Program-made: the position numbers and the translations under genes
From: Streptomyces sp. Je 1-369
GTDB taxonomy: Bacteria; Actinomycetota; Actinomycetes; Streptomycetales; Streptomycetaceae
Length of the DNA: 64,000 bases
Direction of reading: 5' to 3'
NCBI RefSeq assembly: GCF_026810505.1
Contig: NZ_CP101750.1
Location: 2,075,448 to 2,139,447, forward strand
Notes under the pieces: generated by a model
The model's database searches: none
Told to the model about the DNA's origin: nothing
What the model saw: the letters and a program-made list of their open reading frames with translations, nothing else
Shown here: positions 28,258-37,427 of the stretch, one piece after another
How positions within the stretch are numbered: position 1 is the stretch's first letter
Layout of the letters: each line of letters begins with the position of its first letter

Positions 28258-28350
28258 AGATCCCGCCTCAAACGGGCGTGCTGGCGGGCGGGGGGCACCC
28301 CGAACCCCCTGCCCGCTCACCGACCGCGCCCGCTCACCGACCGCCGCCGC

Positions 28351-29598
28351 TCACCAGACCCGCACCGCCCCTCCCGTCGCGAACACCGGACTCGTCGCGC
28401 CCGCGGGTGCCTCCTTGAGGGGTTCGTCCAGTTCTCCGGCCGTCGGGCCCACGCGCGCGGCGATCCGCCCGAGCCGTTCCAGGTCGAAGCCGTAGACGCG
28501 GGCCGCGTTGCCGCCGACCATGGCGGTGATCTCGTCCCTGGGGAGGCCGGCGTAGGCGGTGCGCAGGCCCTCGCGTGAGTGGGGGTACGTGCCCTCGTCG
28601 TGCGGGTAGTCGCTGCCCCACATGATCTTGTCGAGGCCGATGCGGTCGCGCAGGGCCGCCTCGTGGGGGCGCATGAAGCTCGCGCCGACGAAGCAGTTGT
28701 CCCGCCACACTTCGGAGGGGCCCTTGCCCATCGCGTCGGCGAGGCCCGCGCCGAACTTGGACTCGGCGGTCTCCGCCGTGTCCGCGCCGCCCGCCCGCCG
28801 CGCCGCGGCGACCAGCCGCCCGTGGTAGTAGTCCAGCATGTCGAGCACCCCGGGGATCCAGCCCGAGCCCTGCTCGGTGAGGACCAGTTTGAGCTCCGGG
28901 TGGCGGCGGAAGGCTCCGCCGAAGGCCAGGTGCCACAGCGCGCGGTGCGAGAACCACGTCGTCTCGACCATGAACACCGCGCGGGCGGCCGGTTCCTCGC
29001 CGAGCGGCGGCGACGCCGAGCCCGCGTGGTGGTTGACGGGTACGCCCAGCTCCGCGCAGGCCGCCCAGATCGGGTCGTAGGTTGAGGAGTAGAGCTCGGG
29101 CAGGCCTGAGCCGGGCGGGGTGCCGGGCAGCATGAGGCCGCCTGTCAGGCCCGCCTCCACGGAACGGTGGATCTCTTCGACGGCCCGGTCGACGTCGTTG
29201 AGGAGGATCTGGAAGACGCCCGCCCTGCGCCCGGGCGCGGCCGCGCAGAAGTCCGCCAGCCAGCGGTTGTGGGCGCGCAGGCCGGCCCAGCGCTGCTCGA
29301 ACTCCTCGCGGGTCGGCGCCGGTGCCATGAGGGACGCCGAGGGGAAGAACGGCGGGATGGTGTTGGGGAAGACGACCTCGGCGACGATGCCGTCCGCTTC
29401 GAGCTCGGCGACCCGGCGGTCGGAGTTCCAGTTGCGGTCGGCGGTGTCGGCGAGGAGGTCCTCGTACGGGTTGACGTAGGTGGCCGCCCACGTGTCGAAC
29501 GCGTCGTGGTGGCGCGACTCCAAGTACGGCCTGTAGTCCAGGAGATCGGCGCCCGCGTGGCAGTCCGCGGAGATGACGGTGTAGCGGTCCTCGGTCAT
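28351..29598 (-). CDS. Amidohydrolase family 2 (ACMSD-like) protein A
   Basis: 415 residues, TIM-barrel amidohydrolase related to 2-amino-3-carboxymuconate semialdehyde decarboxylase. It starts YTVISADCHAG, so the first metal motif is HxG instead of HxH. Later ligand candidates are His in VNHHAGSAS and Asp in IMWGSDYPHDEG. It is last in a four-gene operon and overlaps protein B by four bases. It shares the same overall plan as protein B. The substrate is unknown; decarboxylation or hydrolysis of a ring-cleavage product is plausible. Confidence 0.85.
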   Translation of the reverse strand: MTEDRYTVISADCHAGADLLDYRPYLESRHHDAFDTWAATYVNPYEDLLADTADRNWNSDRRVAELEADGIVAEVVFPNTIPPFFPSASLMAPAPTREEFEQRWAGLRAHNRWLADFCAAAPGRRAGVFQILLNDVDRAVEEIHRSVEAGLTGGLMLPGTPPGSGLPELYSSTYDPIWAACAELGVPVNHHAGSASPPLGEEPAARAVFMVETTWFSHRALWHLAFGGAFRRHPELKLVLTEQGSGWIPGVLDMLDYYHGRLVAAARRAGGADTAETAESKFGAGLADAMGKGPSEVWRDNCFVGASFMRPHEAALRDRIGLDKIMWGSDYPHDEGTYPHSREGLRTAYAGLPRDEITAMVGGNAARVYGFDLERLGRIAARVGPTAGELDEPLKEAPAGATSPVFATGGAVRVW

Positions 29599-30878
29599 CG
29601 GGTCACCCCCAGCATCGGGAAGTCGTGGTCGGTCAGCCAGTGGCGGCCCACCTCGCGCGAGCGGGCCCAGGACGCCTCGACGGACGTCTGGTCGGCGTCC
29701 TGGCCGAGGTCGGCGGGTGTCGGGCCGATGCGGTGGGCCAGCGGCGCGAGAGCCGCCGTGTCGAAGCCGAAGACCTCGGCGGCGGCGAGCCCCAGCATGC
29801 GGCGGCTCTCCGCCACGGGGATGTCGTGGAAGGTCTTGCGCAGCCACGCGCGTGTGTCGGGCCAGGTGCCCTCGGGGTGCGGGAAGTCGCTGCCCCACAG
29901 GATGTTGTCGACGCCGATCTCGTAGCGCTGGGCGAGCTCGCGCCGCTTGGTGTTGGTGGCGCAGACGAAGAGCTGCCGGTCCAGGTACTCGTGCGGCGGC
30001 CGCTTGAGCTCCTCGAACGGGGAGAGCTTCTTGCCGCCGTGCGCGCCCAGGTAGAGGCGGTCCATGAACCAGAGGAGGTTCGGCAGCCACCAGCAGCCGG
30101 ACTCGGCGACGCCGAACCGCAGCCCCGGGTGGCGTTCGAAGACGCCGGACCAGAGCATGAACCACAGGGGGCGGGCGGGCCACCAGGTCACTTCGGAGAC
30201 GTAGATCCCGAGGTGGTCGCCGTACTCGTGGCGGGGCGCCGCTCCGGAGTGGGTGACCACGGGCATCGCGCACTCGGCCGCCGCCGCCCACACGGGGTCG
30301 TAGCGCCGGTCGTGGTAGGGCGCCTTGTCGACCCACATGGAGGGGATCATCAGCGCGCCGAGCCCCGACTCCTTGGCGCGGTGGACCTCGGCGACGACGC
30401 GGTCGACGTCTCCGGTGACGGGCAACAGGGCGACACCGCAGTGCCGTTCGGGATGCTCGGAGACGAAGTCGGCAAGCCAGCGGTTGTGGGCCTGGGCGCC
30501 CGCCATGCCGAGCTCGGGGTCCTGGTCGCCGGAGAGGCCGAGGCCGACTCCGAAGGGCGCGGCGGTGCGGCTGTCGACGGCGTCCGCGTCGGGGAAGACC
30601 ACCTCGGCGGCCACCCCGTCGCCGTCCAGCTCCTTGAGGCGCTGTGCGGCGTCCCAGCCGCCGCGCAGGCCCTCTTCGTTGTCCTGGAACCACTTGGCGG
30701 CGAAGGCGTCGTTGCGGATGCCGAGGCGGGTGGCCTCCTCGCGGCGGGCGCCGCGCTCGCCGAGGAAGTCGTCGAAGTCTCGGTGGAAGCGGCGGTCGAG
30801 GTAGGGCCGGTACTCCTCGGTGGGGAGTCCGGCGTGGCAGTCGGAGGAGATGATCAGGTACGGGTCCTGAGCGCTCAT
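29595..30878 (-). CDS. Amidohydrolase family 2 (ACMSD-like) protein B
   Basis: 427 residues, paralogue of protein A with the same order: YLIISSDCHAG at the start, VVTHSGAAP in the middle, ILWGSDFPHPEG late. The two together may form a heteromer or act one after the other. ATG at 30878 with no strong ribosome site but GGGGG 16 bases upstream. It is 23 bp downstream of the SDR gene. Confidence 0.85.
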   Translation of the reverse strand: MSAQDPYLIISSDCHAGLPTEEYRPYLDRRFHRDFDDFLGERGARREEATRLGIRNDAFAAKWFQDNEEGLRGGWDAAQRLKELDGDGVAAEVVFPDADAVDSRTAAPFGVGLGLSGDQDPELGMAGAQAHNRWLADFVSEHPERHCGVALLPVTGDVDRVVAEVHRAKESGLGALMIPSMWVDKAPYHDRRYDPVWAAAAECAMPVVTHSGAAPRHEYGDHLGIYVSEVTWWPARPLWFMLWSGVFERHPGLRFGVAESGCWWLPNLLWFMDRLYLGAHGGKKLSPFEELKRPPHEYLDRQLFVCATNTKRRELAQRYEIGVDNILWGSDFPHPEGTWPDTRAWLRKTFHDIPVAESRRMLGLAAAEVFGFDTAALAPLAHRIGPTPADLGQDADQTSVEASWARSREVGRHWLTDHDFPMLGVTR

Positions 30879-30901
30879 CTGCTGAGCCCCCTTCGGTCCA
30901 G

Positions 30902-31777
30902 TCAGTCGAGGATGAAGTTCTCGAGGTACGCCGGGTCGGCGCGGTCGAGCATCGAGCGCGACCTCGCCGTGATCTGCCGGTCGCTGTGCTCGCTCTCCGG
31001 GAGCAGCCAGAAGCGGTCGGCCGTGATGCCCTCGGCCACGAAGTCCGCGACCTGTTCGACGGGCGTGAACTCGATCTCCTCCTTCATGGCGGTCTCCCAC
31101 TGGTCGAGGCTGCGGTAAGGGGTCCTGCGGGGGCGGGACTTGGCGTACCGGCCGGGCCGGTTGCGGTGGGACTCCCACAGGCCGGTGCGGAGCATGTGCG
31201 GGCCGGGGAAGAGCACGGAGGCGCCCACGCGCGCGTGCTCCGCCTTCAAGTGGGCGTACAGCGATTCGGTCACCGTGACGACGGCGGCCTTGGTGACCGC
31301 GTACACGGAGGCGGTGGGCAGCGGCGCGATGCCGCCGTCGCCGGACGAGGTGTTCACGACGTGCCCCGGCTCGCCGCACGCGAGCATGCGGGGCACGAAG
31401 GCCTGGATGCCGTGGAAGACGCCCCAGACGTTGACTTCGAAGGCCCACTTCCAGTCGTTCGGGTCGTGCTCCCACATGCGCCCCTCGGCGCCGGAACCGA
31501 CCCCCGCGTTGTTGCACAGCACATGGACGGCGCCGAACTTGTCGTACGCCTCCTCGGCGAGGGCGAAGACCTGCTCGCGCACCCCGACGTCCACCACGCG
31601 CGCGTGCACCGTCGCACCGTCCTCCCTGAGGGAGGCGGACGCCTTCTCCAGGGCGCTCTCCTCGACGTCCGCGAGGACCACCTTCAGGCCGTCCGCCGCG
31701 AACCGGCGCGCCATCGCGAGCCCGATGCCGCTCGCCGCGCCCGTGACGACGGCGACCCGACCCGTGCGCAGCTCCAT
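30902..31777 (-). CDS. Short-chain dehydrogenase/reductase
   Basis: 291 residues, classical SDR: TGAASGIG for the dinucleotide, CNNAG near residue 90, Ser in NTSSGDGG, and Tyr/Lys in VYAVTKAA. The extra 40 C-terminal residues (IEFTPVEQ onward) are shared with SDRs of alcohol/hydroxy-acid catabolism. Only one base separates it from the upstream acetoacetate-decarboxylase-like gene, so they are one transcript. Confidence 0.88.
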   Translation of the reverse strand: MELRTGRVAVVTGAASGIGLAMARRFAADGLKVVLADVEESALEKASASLREDGATVHARVVDVGVREQVFALAEEAYDKFGAVHVLCNNAGVGSGAEGRMWEHDPNDWKWAFEVNVWGVFHGIQAFVPRMLACGEPGHVVNTSSGDGGIAPLPTASVYAVTKAAVVTVTESLYAHLKAEHARVGASVLFPGPHMLRTGLWESHRNRPGRYAKSRPRRTPYRSLDQWETAMKEEIEFTPVEQVADFVAEGITADRFWLLPESEHSDRQITARSRSMLDRADPAYLENFILD

Positions 31778-31778
31778 C

Positions 31779-32576
31779 TCAGGCGCTCCCCTCGGGCGGC
31801 CCGTCGAGGATCTGCGCGGGGTCGTCGTAGCGCTGGTGGATGTAGGGCAGCAGGGCCTGCGCGCTGACGCGCTCGACGACGCGGCCCTGCTGGTCAGTGG
31901 TCTTCTCGCCGATGGTGATCCCGACGAGGGAGCGCACCGGCAGGTCGGCCACCGGGTCGTACATCGACTCGCGCAGCACCACGTCCCCGGTGACGGCCTC
32001 CAGCTTGCGGACCTTCTCGTTCCGTACGCAGTGCACGAGGACGGGGTCCGCGTCGAAGCCCGAACCGTCCACCGCGGGCAGGAACTTGAAGTAGAAGTCG
32101 GTCTTCCGCGTCGGCTCGGGCAGCGGCAGGGCGCCGCTGACCGCGCCCCGCACCTCCACGAAGGCGATGCCGTGCCGGGCGAGGCGGGCCCGCACCACCA
32201 GGCCGTCCCGCTCGACCTCCACCTCGCCGAGCTTCTTCGGCTCCCCGAACACCTCGCGCCCGCCGATGAGGGCCCGCTCGTGGGTCATCGGCATCACCAG
32301 CGGGTACCAGCCCGCCACTCCCGCGTGCTCGGCGGCGACCGCGACCGAGCCCGCGCCCAGGGGGTAGCCCGGCAGGTCGACCTTGCTGATGTTCGCCCGC
32401 ACCAGGGGCCGCCCGGTGGGCTTCAGCGGCGGCGGAAGGACCGCGGCGACCACGTCCGGGTCGCTCTCCCAGACGGCCACGACACCCGTGGACCAGATGT
32501 CGGGGAGTCTGGAACTCGCGGTGCGCGCGGCGGCGATCTCCGCCTCGTCACGTGCTCCGTAGCGAATGCGTGCCAT
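31779..32576 (-). CDS. Acetoacetate decarboxylase family protein
   Basis: 265 residues, first gene of the operon. The family's Schiff-base Lys context is present in REVFGEPKKLGEV (near residue 113), with the flanking Glu. The fold also serves enzymes that do aldol/dehydration chemistry instead of decarboxylation, so the exact reaction is open. ATG at 32576; 82 bp separate it from the divergent TetR gene. Confidence 0.85.
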   Translation of the reverse strand: MARIRYGARDEAEIAAARTASSRLPDIWSTGVVAVWESDPDVVAAVLPPPLKPTGRPLVRANISKVDLPGYPLGAGSVAVAAEHAGVAGWYPLVMPMTHERALIGGREVFGEPKKLGEVEVERDGLVVRARLARHGIAFVEVRGAVSGALPLPEPTRKTDFYFKFLPAVDGSGFDADPVLVHCVRNEKVRKLEAVTGDVVLRESMYDPVADLPVRSLVGITIGEKTTDQQGRVVERVSAQALLPYIHQRYDDPAQILDGPPEGSA

Positions 32577-32634
32577 GTCGTACCACCCTTCGTCGGCGCG
32601 GACCGGGGTCCGCGGGCGGGACTTGCGGCGGTTC

Positions 32635-32649
32635 TGTAACACAGTTACA
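32635..32649. promoter_or_regulatory. Perfect operator-like palindrome TGTAAC-ACA-GTTACA
   Basis: Six-base perfect arms around three bases, 10 bp upstream of the TetR start and 58 bp upstream of the divergent operon. It is AT-rich in a very GC-rich setting. Length and place fit a TetR-family operator controlling both directions. Confidence 0.75.
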
Positions 32650-32658
32650 ACAGGACTC

Positions 32659-33294
32659 GTGAAGGGTAAAGAGACGCGCGCGCAGCTGAACCGGGCCGTC
32701 GTGCTCGACACCGCCGCGCACCTCGTCAAGCGGCACGGTCCGCAGGCCCTGACGATGCGGGCGCTCGCCGCCGAGCTCGGCACCGCCGTCACCTCCATCT
32801 ACTGGCACGTCGGCAACCGCGAGTCGCTCCTGGACGCCCTGGTCGAGCGCACCCTCGACGACCTCGGCGAGATCCGCGCCTCCGGACGCACCCCCGTCCA
32901 GCGCGTCGCCTCCGTGGCCCGCGCCCTGCGCCGTCGGCTCCTCGACCACCCGCACCTCGTCGCGATGGTCCACGAACGCGGCCTGACGGAGCGGATGTTC
33001 CTGCCCGCCCAGCGCACGCTCGTCCACGAGGTCCACGAGGCGGGGCTGCGCGGGGTCCGCGCAGCCGAGGCCGTGCGCGCCGTCCAGGTCCACGTTGTCG
33101 GCCACGTCCTGGTCGAGCGGGCCCGCGAACGGGCGCCCGTGCAGCGGCCGGGCGAGGAGGAGTTGTGGACGGCGCAGGCGGCGGAGGAGGACGACGCGCT
33201 CGCCCGCGCCCTTGCGGAGCCCGTCGATCCGGAGGCGGTTTTCGCCACCTCGGTCAGGGCTCTGGTGGCCGGGCTTCTCGGACCGGCGCCCTGA
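32659..33294 (+). CDS. TetR family regulator
   Basis: 211 residues from GTG at 32659 with AGGA upstream. The N-terminal helix-turn-helix (about 8-55) reads TMRALAAELGTAVTSIYWHVGNRESLLDALV. The C-terminal half is a TetR_C-type ligand-binding domain. It is divergent from the four-gene ADC/SDR/amidohydrolase operon and most likely represses it through the palindrome at 32635. The ligand is unknown. Confidence 0.9.
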   Translation: MKGKETRAQLNRAVVLDTAAHLVKRHGPQALTMRALAAELGTAVTSIYWHVGNRESLLDALVERTLDDLGEIRASGRTPVQRVASVARALRRRLLDHPHLVAMVHERGLTERMFLPAQRTLVHEVHEAGLRGVRAAEAVRAVQVHVVGHVLVERARERAPVQRPGEEELWTAQAAEEDDALARALAEPVDPEAVFATSVRALVAGLLGPAP

Positions 33295-33325
33295 CTGTCG
33301 GTCGCGGCCCGTATCCTCATGGACC

Positions 33326-34321
33326 ATGCTCGAAGACCACACGACCGCAGCGTCCGCAGTGCCCTGGCCGGCCGCGTATCCAACGGGATACGCGGTCGTC
33401 GACGTGGAGACCACCGGCCTGGCCCGCGACGACCGCATAGTGTCGGCCGCCGTCTACCGCGTGAGCGCCCAGGGCGACATCGAGGACCACTGGTACACGC
33501 TGGTGAACCCCCAGCGCGACCCGGGTCCCGTCTGGATCCACGGGCTCACCAGCGAGATGCTCGCGGACGCCCCGCTCTTCAAGGACGTCGCCGAGGAGTT
33601 CGCGGCCCGGCTCGACGGCCGCGTCCTCGTCGCGCACAACGCCGTCTTCGACTGGTCGATGATCGCGAGGGAGTACGCGCGCGCGGAGCGCACGGCCCCC
33701 GTCCGTCAACGCCTGTGCACCATCGCGCTCTCCAAGGAGCTCGCGCTCCCGCTGCCCAACCACAAGCTGGAGTCCCTGGCCGCGCACTTCGGCGTCGAGC
33801 AGCGCCACGCGCACAACGCCCTGGACGACGCGCGCGTGCTCGCCGAGGCGTTCCGCCCCAGCCTGCTGGCGGCGGCCGGTGGCAACGTCCGCCTGCCGCT
33901 CCTGGAGTGCAGGCCGCTCACCGAGTGGTCGGACGGCGCGCCCCGCATCGTCCGCCAGTCGACGGGACCGACGCCCGCCTCGTCGTACCGGCCCGGAAGT
34001 TGGCGCCCCTCGCGCAAGCGTCCGCCGTGCCCGTACCCGAACCCGGGGCGTTACGAACCGGGCAAAGCACTCAAGCAGGGCATGCGGGTCGCGTTCTCCG
34101 GAGACACCTCCGTGGAGCGTGAACTCCTGGAGGACCGCGCGGTGGAAGCCGGGCTGCACATCGCGTCGAGTGTGTCGCGCCTCACGAGCCTGCTCGTCAC
34201 GAACGACCCGGACTCCGGCACCTCCAAGACGGTCAAGGCCCGCTCGTTCGGCACGCCCGTGATCGACGAGGCGGCGTTCGGACAGCTCCTCCAGGACGTG
34301 ACGCCCGCCACGGAGTCGTAG
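33326..34321 (+). CDS. DEDDh 3'-5' exonuclease with BRCT domain
   Basis: 331 residues. Residues 20-185 form a DnaQ-like exonuclease: VVDVETTG (Asp, Glu), HNAVFDWSMI (Asp) and HNALDDARV (His, Asp) give the full DEDDh set. After a Pro/Arg-rich linker, a BRCT domain fills the last 85 residues (GMRVAFSGDTSVERELLE onward). Such proteins occur in actinobacteria as putative DNA-repair or proofreading exonucleases. ATG at 33326 is 32 bp after the TetR gene. Confidence 0.9.
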   Translation: MLEDHTTAASAVPWPAAYPTGYAVVDVETTGLARDDRIVSAAVYRVSAQGDIEDHWYTLVNPQRDPGPVWIHGLTSEMLADAPLFKDVAEEFAARLDGRVLVAHNAVFDWSMIAREYARAERTAPVRQRLCTIALSKELALPLPNHKLESLAAHFGVEQRHAHNALDDARVLAEAFRPSLLAAAGGNVRLPLLECRPLTEWSDGAPRIVRQSTGPTPASSYRPGSWRPSRKRPPCPYPNPGRYEPGKALKQGMRVAFSGDTSVERELLEDRAVEAGLHIASSVSRLTSLLVTNDPDSGTSKTVKARSFGTPVIDEAAFGQLLQDVTPATES

Positions 34322-34424
34322 AAGCCCGCCTTGAGAACCCTCGCAGGCGTCAGACGGGTGATTGCCGCACGACTCGCCCGCCGACCGCTCGCCCGCACCG
34401 CCACGGCGTCCCACCCTGTGGCGC

Positions 34425-34658
34425 ATGGCACGTTGCGAGGTCTGCGGAAACGACTACGGCATGTCCTTCGAAGTGCACGCCCAAGGGGCGGTGCACGTCT
34501 TCGACAGCTTCTCCTGCGCCATCCACCGCATGGCGCCCATCTGCGAGCACTGCCGGTGCCGCATCATCGGCCAGGGCGTCGAGGCGGAGGGGCACTGGTA
34601 CTGCGGCGCCCACTGCTCGCGCGCGGAGGGGCGGGTGGGCATCGTCGACCGAGTGTGA
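34425..34658 (+). CDS. Small Cys-rich zinc-binding protein
   Basis: 78 residues. Metal ligands are likely from CEVCG at the start, SCAIH in the middle, CEHCRC, and YCGAHC near the end: eight or more Cys and several His. The last part (CRIIGQGVEAEGHWYCGAHC) resembles metallothionein-type or LIM-like zinc knuckles. ATG at 34425 chosen because the longer frame adds only Pro/Arg-rich sequence. It is probably a zinc finger or metal store; role unknown. Confidence 0.72.
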   Translation: MARCEVCGNDYGMSFEVHAQGAVHVFDSFSCAIHRMAPICEHCRCRIIGQGVEAEGHWYCGAHCSRAEGRVGIVDRV

Positions 34659-34728
34659 TCACGGTGTTTCCGGCCCTCGTCGGGACCCACCCGACGAGGG
34701 CCCGACCGTGCCGGGGTACCGTCAATGC

Positions 34729-35520
34729 GTGTACCGCTTCCTGTTGTCCCGGCAGTGGGTGATCCTCACCCTCATCGCCCTCGTTCTCATCCCCGTGATG
34801 GTCGAGCTCGGCTTCTGGCAGCTGCACCGCCACGAGAACCGTGTCGCGCAGAACCAGCGGATCACCGACGCGCTGAACGCCGACCCGGTCCCGGCCGAGA
34901 AGCTCACGTCGCCCGGCCACGAGGTGCCCAAGGAGGACCTGTACCGCCGGGTGAGCGCCGAGGGGACGTTCGACACGGAGCACGAGGTCGTCGTGCGGCG
35001 CCGCACCAACTCCGACGACGCGGTCGGCTTCCACGTCCTGACGCCGTTCGTCCTCGGCGACGGCAAGGTCCTGCTCGTCAACCGCGGCTGGATCCCCGCC
35101 GACGGCCCGCAGACCGCCTTCCCGAAGATCCCCGCGCCCCCCAAGGGCGAGATCACCGTCACCGGCCGCCTCATGGCCGACGAGACGTCCGCGGCCAGCG
35201 GCATCAAGGACGTCCGCGGCCTTCCGGACCGTCAGATCATGCTGATCAGCAGCGGGCAGCAGGCCGACGCCCTCGGCAAGGAGGTCCTCGGCGGATACGT
35301 CGAGCAGTCCGCGCCCGAGGCCGCTGACGGCTCCCCCGAGCTGATCGGCGAACCCGACCACAGCAGCATCGGCCCGCACATGGCGTACGCGGTCCAGTGG
35401 TGGCTGTTCGCCTCGGGCGTCCCGGTCGGCTGGGTGGTCCTGGTCCGCAGGGAGCGGCGCGACCGCGCGGCGGCCGCCGAGGCCGCCACCACCGAGGAAG
35501 CGACACCGGCCGCCGTATAG
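34729..35520 (+). CDS. SURF1 family cytochrome oxidase assembly protein
   Basis: 263 residues. One span at about 7-30 ends with GFWQLHRHENR, the SURF1 hallmark; a large outer domain carries LLVNRGWIP; a second span near 223-243 has AYAVQWWLFA and ends with VRRERR. SURF1 helps insert heme a into cytochrome c oxidase in the membrane. GTG at 34729; an ATG two bases earlier is out of frame. Confidence 0.92.
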   Translation: MYRFLLSRQWVILTLIALVLIPVMVELGFWQLHRHENRVAQNQRITDALNADPVPAEKLTSPGHEVPKEDLYRRVSAEGTFDTEHEVVVRRRTNSDDAVGFHVLTPFVLGDGKVLLVNRGWIPADGPQTAFPKIPAPPKGEITVTGRLMADETSAASGIKDVRGLPDRQIMLISSGQQADALGKEVLGGYVEQSAPEAADGSPELIGEPDHSSIGPHMAYAVQWWLFASGVPVGWVVLVRRERRDRAAAAEAATTEEATPAAV

Positions 35521-35584
35521 GGCCCGTGCCGGACGTCCCGCATTCGCCCGATTGACGGGGCCCCACTCCGGGAAACCGTCATCC

Positions 35585-37423
35585 GTGTCCCGCCACATCG
35601 AAGACCTCGCGCCCGCCACCGACCTCCCGCCCGCCGAAGAGCTCGTGCCCATCGAGGACCTCGCGCTCATCGGCGACCACCAGACCGCCGCCCTCGTCGG
35701 CAGGGACGGCTCCATCGGATGGCTCTGCCTGCCCCGCTTCGACTCACCCGCCTGCTTCGCCGCACTGCTCGGCGACGAGGAGAACGGGCACTGGCGCATA
35801 GCGCCCAAGGACGCCGGGGCCTGCACCCGCCGCGCCTACCGTCCCGACTCCCTCGTCCTCGACTCGGAGTGGGACACCGAGGAGGGGACCGTCCGTGTCA
35901 CGGACTTCATGCCGCAGCGCGACCGCGCCCCCGACGTCATCCGCATCGTCGAGGGCCTCAAGGGCCGCGTCACCGTGCGCAGCACGCTCCGGCTCCGGTT
36001 CGACTACGGCTCGGTCGTGCCCTGGATGCGCCAGAAGGACGGCCACCGCGTCGCCGTGGCGGGCCCCGACTCCGTCTGGCTGCGCAGCGAGCCGTCCGTA
36101 CACACCTGGGGCCACGCCTTCGGCACGCACTCCGAGTTCACCGTCGAGGAGGGCGAGAAGGTCGCCTTCGTCCTCACCTGGCACCCCTCGCACGAGCCGC
36201 GCCCCTCGCTCGTCGACCCGTACGAGTCGCTGGAGCACAGCCTGGAGGACTGGCGTGCCTGGACGTCCCTCTGCCACTACGACGGGCCGCACCGGGACGC
36301 GGTGATCCGTTCCCTCATCACCCTCAAGGCCCTCACGTACGCCCCGACCGGCGGCATCGTCGCCGCCCCCACCACCTCGCTGCCCGAGGAACCCGGCGGC
36401 GTGCGCAACTGGGACTACCGCTTCTGCTGGCTGCGCGACTCCACCCTCACCCTGGGCGCGCTGCTCGCCGCGGGCTTCTCGGAGGAGGCCGAGGCGTGGC
36501 GCGACTGGCTGCTGCGCGCCGTCGCGGGCAACCCGGCGGACCTGCAGATCGTGTACGGCCTCTCCGGGGAGCGCCGATTGCCGGAGTACGAGGTTCCGTG
36601 GCTGTCCGGGTACGCGGACTCCGCCCCCGTCCGCATCGGCAACGAAGCGGTCGAACAGCTGCAGCTCGACGTGTACGGAGAGGTCGTCGACTCCCTCGCC
36701 CTCGCCGACCGGTCGGGTCTCGCCACGCCTCCGCACGCCTGGCACCTCCAGCTGTCCCTGCTCGAATTCCTGCACAAGAAGTGGCGGGAGCCCGACCAGG
36801 GCCTGTGGGAGGTGCGCGGCCCGCGACGGCACTTCGTGTACTCGAAGGTGATGGTCTGGGTCGCCGCCGACCGCACGGTGCGCGCCCTGGAGGAGAACCC
36901 GAAGCTCCGCGGCGACGTCGACCGGTGGCGGAAGCTGCGGGACGAGGTGCACCGCGAGGTCTGTGAGCGCGGCTACGACCCGGAGCGCAACACGTTCACG
37001 CAGTCCTACGGTTCCGCCGAACTGGACGCGTCGCTGCTGCTCATACCGCGTGTGGGGTTCCTGCCGCCCGACGACCCGCGCGTCATCGGCACCATCGACG
37101 CGGTCCACGCCGAGCTCGGCCACGGCGGACTCCTGCGCCGCTACACCGCCGACCAGAAGGACATCGACGGCCTGCCGGGGCAGGAGGGCGTCTTCGTCGT
37201 CTGCTCGTTCTGGCTGGCGGACGCGCTGCACATGACGGGCCGGACGAAGGAGGCACGCGAGCTGTTCGAGCGCCTGCTCGCGCTCCGCAACGACGTGGGG
37301 CTGATCGCCGAGGAGTACGACCCGACGTCCCGCCGTCAGCTGGGCAACTTCCCGCAGGCATTCAGCCACATCGGCCTGGTGAATACCGCCCTCGCGCTCT
37401 ACGGGCAGGACGCGGGAGGATAG
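35585..37423 (+). CDS. Glycoside hydrolase family 15 (glucoamylase/trehalase-like)
   Basis: 612 residues. An N-terminal beta domain (YRPDSLVLDSEWDTEEG) leads to an (alpha/alpha)6 barrel. Catalytic Glu candidates are in GLWEVRG (about residue 405) and LIAEEYDP (about 576); RNWDYRFCWLRDS is the conserved substrate-site block. In mycobacteria a close relative is a trehalase, so trehalose or alpha-glucan hydrolysis in the cytosol is likely. No signal peptide. GTG at 35585 with GGGAA upstream. It is followed four bases later by an SDR gene. Confidence 0.88.
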   Translation: MSRHIEDLAPATDLPPAEELVPIEDLALIGDHQTAALVGRDGSIGWLCLPRFDSPACFAALLGDEENGHWRIAPKDAGACTRRAYRPDSLVLDSEWDTEEGTVRVTDFMPQRDRAPDVIRIVEGLKGRVTVRSTLRLRFDYGSVVPWMRQKDGHRVAVAGPDSVWLRSEPSVHTWGHAFGTHSEFTVEEGEKVAFVLTWHPSHEPRPSLVDPYESLEHSLEDWRAWTSLCHYDGPHRDAVIRSLITLKALTYAPTGGIVAAPTTSLPEEPGGVRNWDYRFCWLRDSTLTLGALLAAGFSEEAEAWRDWLLRAVAGNPADLQIVYGLSGERRLPEYEVPWLSGYADSAPVRIGNEAVEQLQLDVYGEVVDSLALADRSGLATPPHAWHLQLSLLEFLHKKWREPDQGLWEVRGPRRHFVYSKVMVWVAADRTVRALEENPKLRGDVDRWRKLRDEVHREVCERGYDPERNTFTQSYGSAELDASLLLIPRVGFLPPDDPRVIGTIDAVHAELGHGGLLRRYTADQKDIDGLPGQEGVFVVCSFWLADALHMTGRTKEARELFERLLALRNDVGLIAEEYDPTSRRQLGNFPQAFSHIGLVNTALALYGQDAGG

Positions 37424-37427
37424 GGCC

